Source: Minisyncoccota bacterium
Lineage (GTDB): Bacteria; Patescibacteriota; Minisyncoccia; Phycocordibacterales; Phycocordibacteraceae
Reading direction: 5' to 3'
Assembly (NCBI GenBank): GCA_028695415.1
Contig: JAQVIY010000003.1
Coordinates: 14,271-47,131 of the forward strand
DNA: 32,861 bases
In this document: positions 31,543 through 32,861 of the stretch, piece after piece
Layout: the number at the start of each line of letters is the position of its first letter
How positions within the stretch are numbered: position 1 is the stretch's first letter
Notes under the pieces: generated by a model
What the model was told of the DNA's origin: nothing
Seen by the model: the letters and a program-made list of their open reading frames with translations, nothing else
The model's database searches: none
Program-made: the position numbers and the translations under genes

Positions 31543-31821
31543 ATGGCTATGGAATCATTCGGGGGAAAAGCGCGGCGAGGGCCTTCAGAGGCGACTCGTT
31601 TTCATGCCGCCGAGCATCTGGCAAACAGGGAAGAATTGATTACGAGACTTATGAAAGAGCTTCGAGAAGTGCAGGAACAGATTGATGTGCTTACGGGAGG
31701 TGCGAACAAAGACATTTCAGATATACGGGATACTATCGTTCTTGAAGAATTGGAACCTTTGGTAACGCGAAGGGCAGAGCTTCGTAACCAAATCGAGCAA
31801 GGGAAGATGTTCATCCAATGA
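31543..31821 (+). CDS. small hypothetical coiled-coil protein (92 aa)
   Basis: A soluble, strongly helical protein. Residues 25-92 are a charged heptad-like stretch (ELITRLMKELREVQEQIDVL, then ELEPLVTRRAELRNQIEQ). I recognise no family. TACACT (31531-31536) lies six bases before ATG, and GGAG overlaps the gap. It ends 12 bases before prfB, so the two may be co-transcribed. RF2 here has a shortened helical first domain, and this small helical protein directly upstream could in principle compensate, but no sequence match supports that. Confidence 0.68.
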   Translation: MAMESFGGKARRGPSEATRFHAAEHLANREELITRLMKELREVQEQIDVLTGGANKDISDIRDTIVLEELEPLVTRRAELRNQIEQGKMFIQ

Positions 31822-31833
31822 ACGATGTGAACA

Positions 31834-32712
31834 ATGGCTGACGGTAAGGAGATACGTCTTGCAGAACTCGAAGCGATGATGGCATCGCCCGACTTTTGGG
31901 CAGATAAGGACGCGGCGCAGGTCGCTGTGCAGGAATACCAGAGCCTGAAAGAGGGCGGTACGGGCGACCCGCACGACGCCGGCAACGCGACGCTCGCGAT
32001 ACTCGCGGGTGCGGGCGGCGACGATGCCGAGGACTTCGCGCGGATGCTTCGCCGGATGTATGAGGGATATGCGGCGAAAAAAGGGTGGCGCGTGCGCGAG
32101 CTCCACGCAAACGAGAATGATCACGGAGGATATCGAAACGTGATGCTCGAAATATCCGGCTCCGGCGCGTACGGTCGCTTGAAACACGAGGCGGGTGTGC
32201 ACCGGCTCGTGCGGCAGTCGCCTTTCAACGCGAACGCGAAACGCCAGACAAGTTTCGCGCTCGTCGAAGTACTGCCGACCCTGGTCGCAAGCGACAAAGT
32301 CGAACTCAAGCCGGACGAGATCGAGATACAGTTCGCGAAGAGCGGCGGCGCGGGTGGACAGAACGTGAATAAGCGCGAGACGGCGGTGCGCATTATCCAC
32401 AAGCCGACCAATCTTTCCGTACACGTCTCGAGCGAGCGGAGTCAGCTCGCCAATCGTGAGAAGGCGCTCGAGCTCTTGAAAGCAAAGATATATGCGAAAG
32501 AAGAAGCGGAGCGCGAAGCAGCGGCGAAGGGTCGTTCTATCGCCGCCACGACCGCGAACGAGTGGGGGAGTCAGATCCGCTCCTACGTCCTCCACCCGTA
32601 TAAGATGGTCAAGGATCACCGTACCGAGTACGAATCGGGCAATCCAGAGAAGGTGCTCGAAGGCGACCTTGACGGCTTCATAGACGCCGCGGCCGTGAGT
32701 GCGGTAGAATAG
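31834..32712 (+). CDS. prfB: peptide chain release factor 2 with a shortened domain 1
   Basis: RF2 ends translation at UGA and UAA. The 292-residue protein has the SPF stop-recognition motif (129-131, in [16 protein letters not shown]) and the GGQ peptidyl-release motif (174-176, in GGAGGQNVN), so it is RF2 and probably functional. Domain 1 is reduced: only about 38 residues separate FWADKDAAQ from the [10 protein letters not shown] segment, against roughly 85 in E. coli RF2. There is no sign of the usual programmed frameshift at codon 26. Presence of RF2 implies UGA is a stop here, unlike in Gracilibacteria. The stop is followed nine bases later by ftsE. Confidence 0.94.
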   Translation: MADGKEIRLAELEAMMASPDFWADKDAAQVAVQEYQSLKEGGTGDPHDAGNATLAILAGAGGDDAEDFARMLRRMYEGYAAKKGWRVRELHANENDHGGYRNVMLEISGSGAYGRLKHEAGVHRLVRQSPFNANAKRQTSFALVEVLPTLVASDKVELKPDEIEIQFAKSGGAGGQNVNKRETAVRIIHKPTNLSVHVSSERSQLANREKALELLKAKIYAKEEAEREAAAKGRSIAATTANEWGSQIRSYVLHPYKMVKDHRTEYESGNPEKVLEGDLDGFIDAAAVSAVE

Positions 32713-32721
32713 GAGAGACGC

Positions 32722-32861
32722 ATGATTTATTTCGACAAGGTGACGAAGCAGTACGGGGATATGGCGGCACTCGAAGGAGTCACGCTCTCAGTCGCCCCCA
32801 AAGAATTCGTCTCTATTGTTGGCCACTCAGGCGCGGGCAAGACCACGCTTCTCAAGCTCCT
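32722..32861 (+). CDS. ftsE: cell-division ABC ATPase FtsE, 3' partial
   Basis: The frame starts [20 protein letters not shown] and contains the Walker A motif GHSGAGKTT, then LLKLL at the window edge. YFDKVTKQY and ALEGVTLSV are typical of FtsE, and prfB-ftsE-ftsX is a common gene order. AGGAG (32711-32715) overlaps the prfB stop and sits six bases before the ATG. FtsE with FtsX controls peptidoglycan hydrolases at the septum. Only about 46 codons are visible, so the assignment rests on this segment and the context. Confidence 0.85.
   Translation, partial: MIYFDKVTKQYGDMAALEGVTLSVAPKEFVSIVGHSGAGKTTLLKL

Overview
The window looks like a chromosome segment of a Patescibacteria (CPR) bacterium, probably a Parcubacteria-type lineage. 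This is inferred from the sequence: compact single-copy housekeeping genes (ligA, gatC-gatA, prfB followed by ftsE), PilX-like minor pilins, several small proteins I associate only with CPR genomes, a release factor 2 with a shortened first domain, tRNA genes mostly lacking an encoded CCA, and three tRNA genes split by group I introns. Most genes have no Shine-Dalgarno sequence. A TATACT-like -10 box lies 6-9 nt before the ATG in eleven of them, which predicts leaderless mRNAs.

Layout. 1-1088: two pilin-like genes, the first cut by the window edge. 1115-6444: ligA, a conserved hypothetical with a long structured leader, gatC (carrying a perfect 41-bp palindrome inside the reading frame), gatA, and a membrane protein with an RNxxxH motif. 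6446-9385: an accessory stretch with an intron-split initiator tRNA, a serine hydrolase bounded by a 20-bp direct repeat of the tRNA 3' end, a TIM-barrel-like gene between 68-bp direct repeats, foldbacks, and a promoter followed at once by a terminator. 9446-13348: an efflux operon (two membrane-fusion proteins, a 14-TM DHA2 pump, a MarR regulator) with a perfect palindrome over its promoter.

13351-21965 (minus): seven tightly packed genes read as DoxX, glycerate kinase, PEP synthase, enolase, 2-hydroxyacid dehydrogenase, FMN-binding protein, and a fused NqrB/RnfD-like membrane and FAD/NAD reductase protein. Divergent from it is apbE, the enzyme family that attaches FMN to proteins like the sixth gene. 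Read together they suggest glycerate to 2-phosphoglycerate to PEP to pyruvate, with redox balancing by a 2-hydroxyacid dehydrogenase and a minimal flavin-based membrane electron-transfer device. I consider this the most interesting system in the window.

22870-26834: an EamA transporter, a conserved hypothetical, a cysteine-rich anchored protein and an orphan sensor kinase. 26905-27983 (minus): an intron-split tRNA-Asp, a LAGLIDADG endonuclease whose stop codon lies inside that tRNA, and tRNA(CAU). 28183-30069: a copper module with a CsoR operator, csoR, a 134-bp foldback, an HMA-SafE fusion and a cupredoxin. 30072-32861: a cupin, an intron-split tRNA-Thr(GGU), small proteins, an uninterrupted tRNA-Thr(CGU), prfB and the start of ftsE. 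No rRNA, CRISPR array, transposase or integrase is visible.
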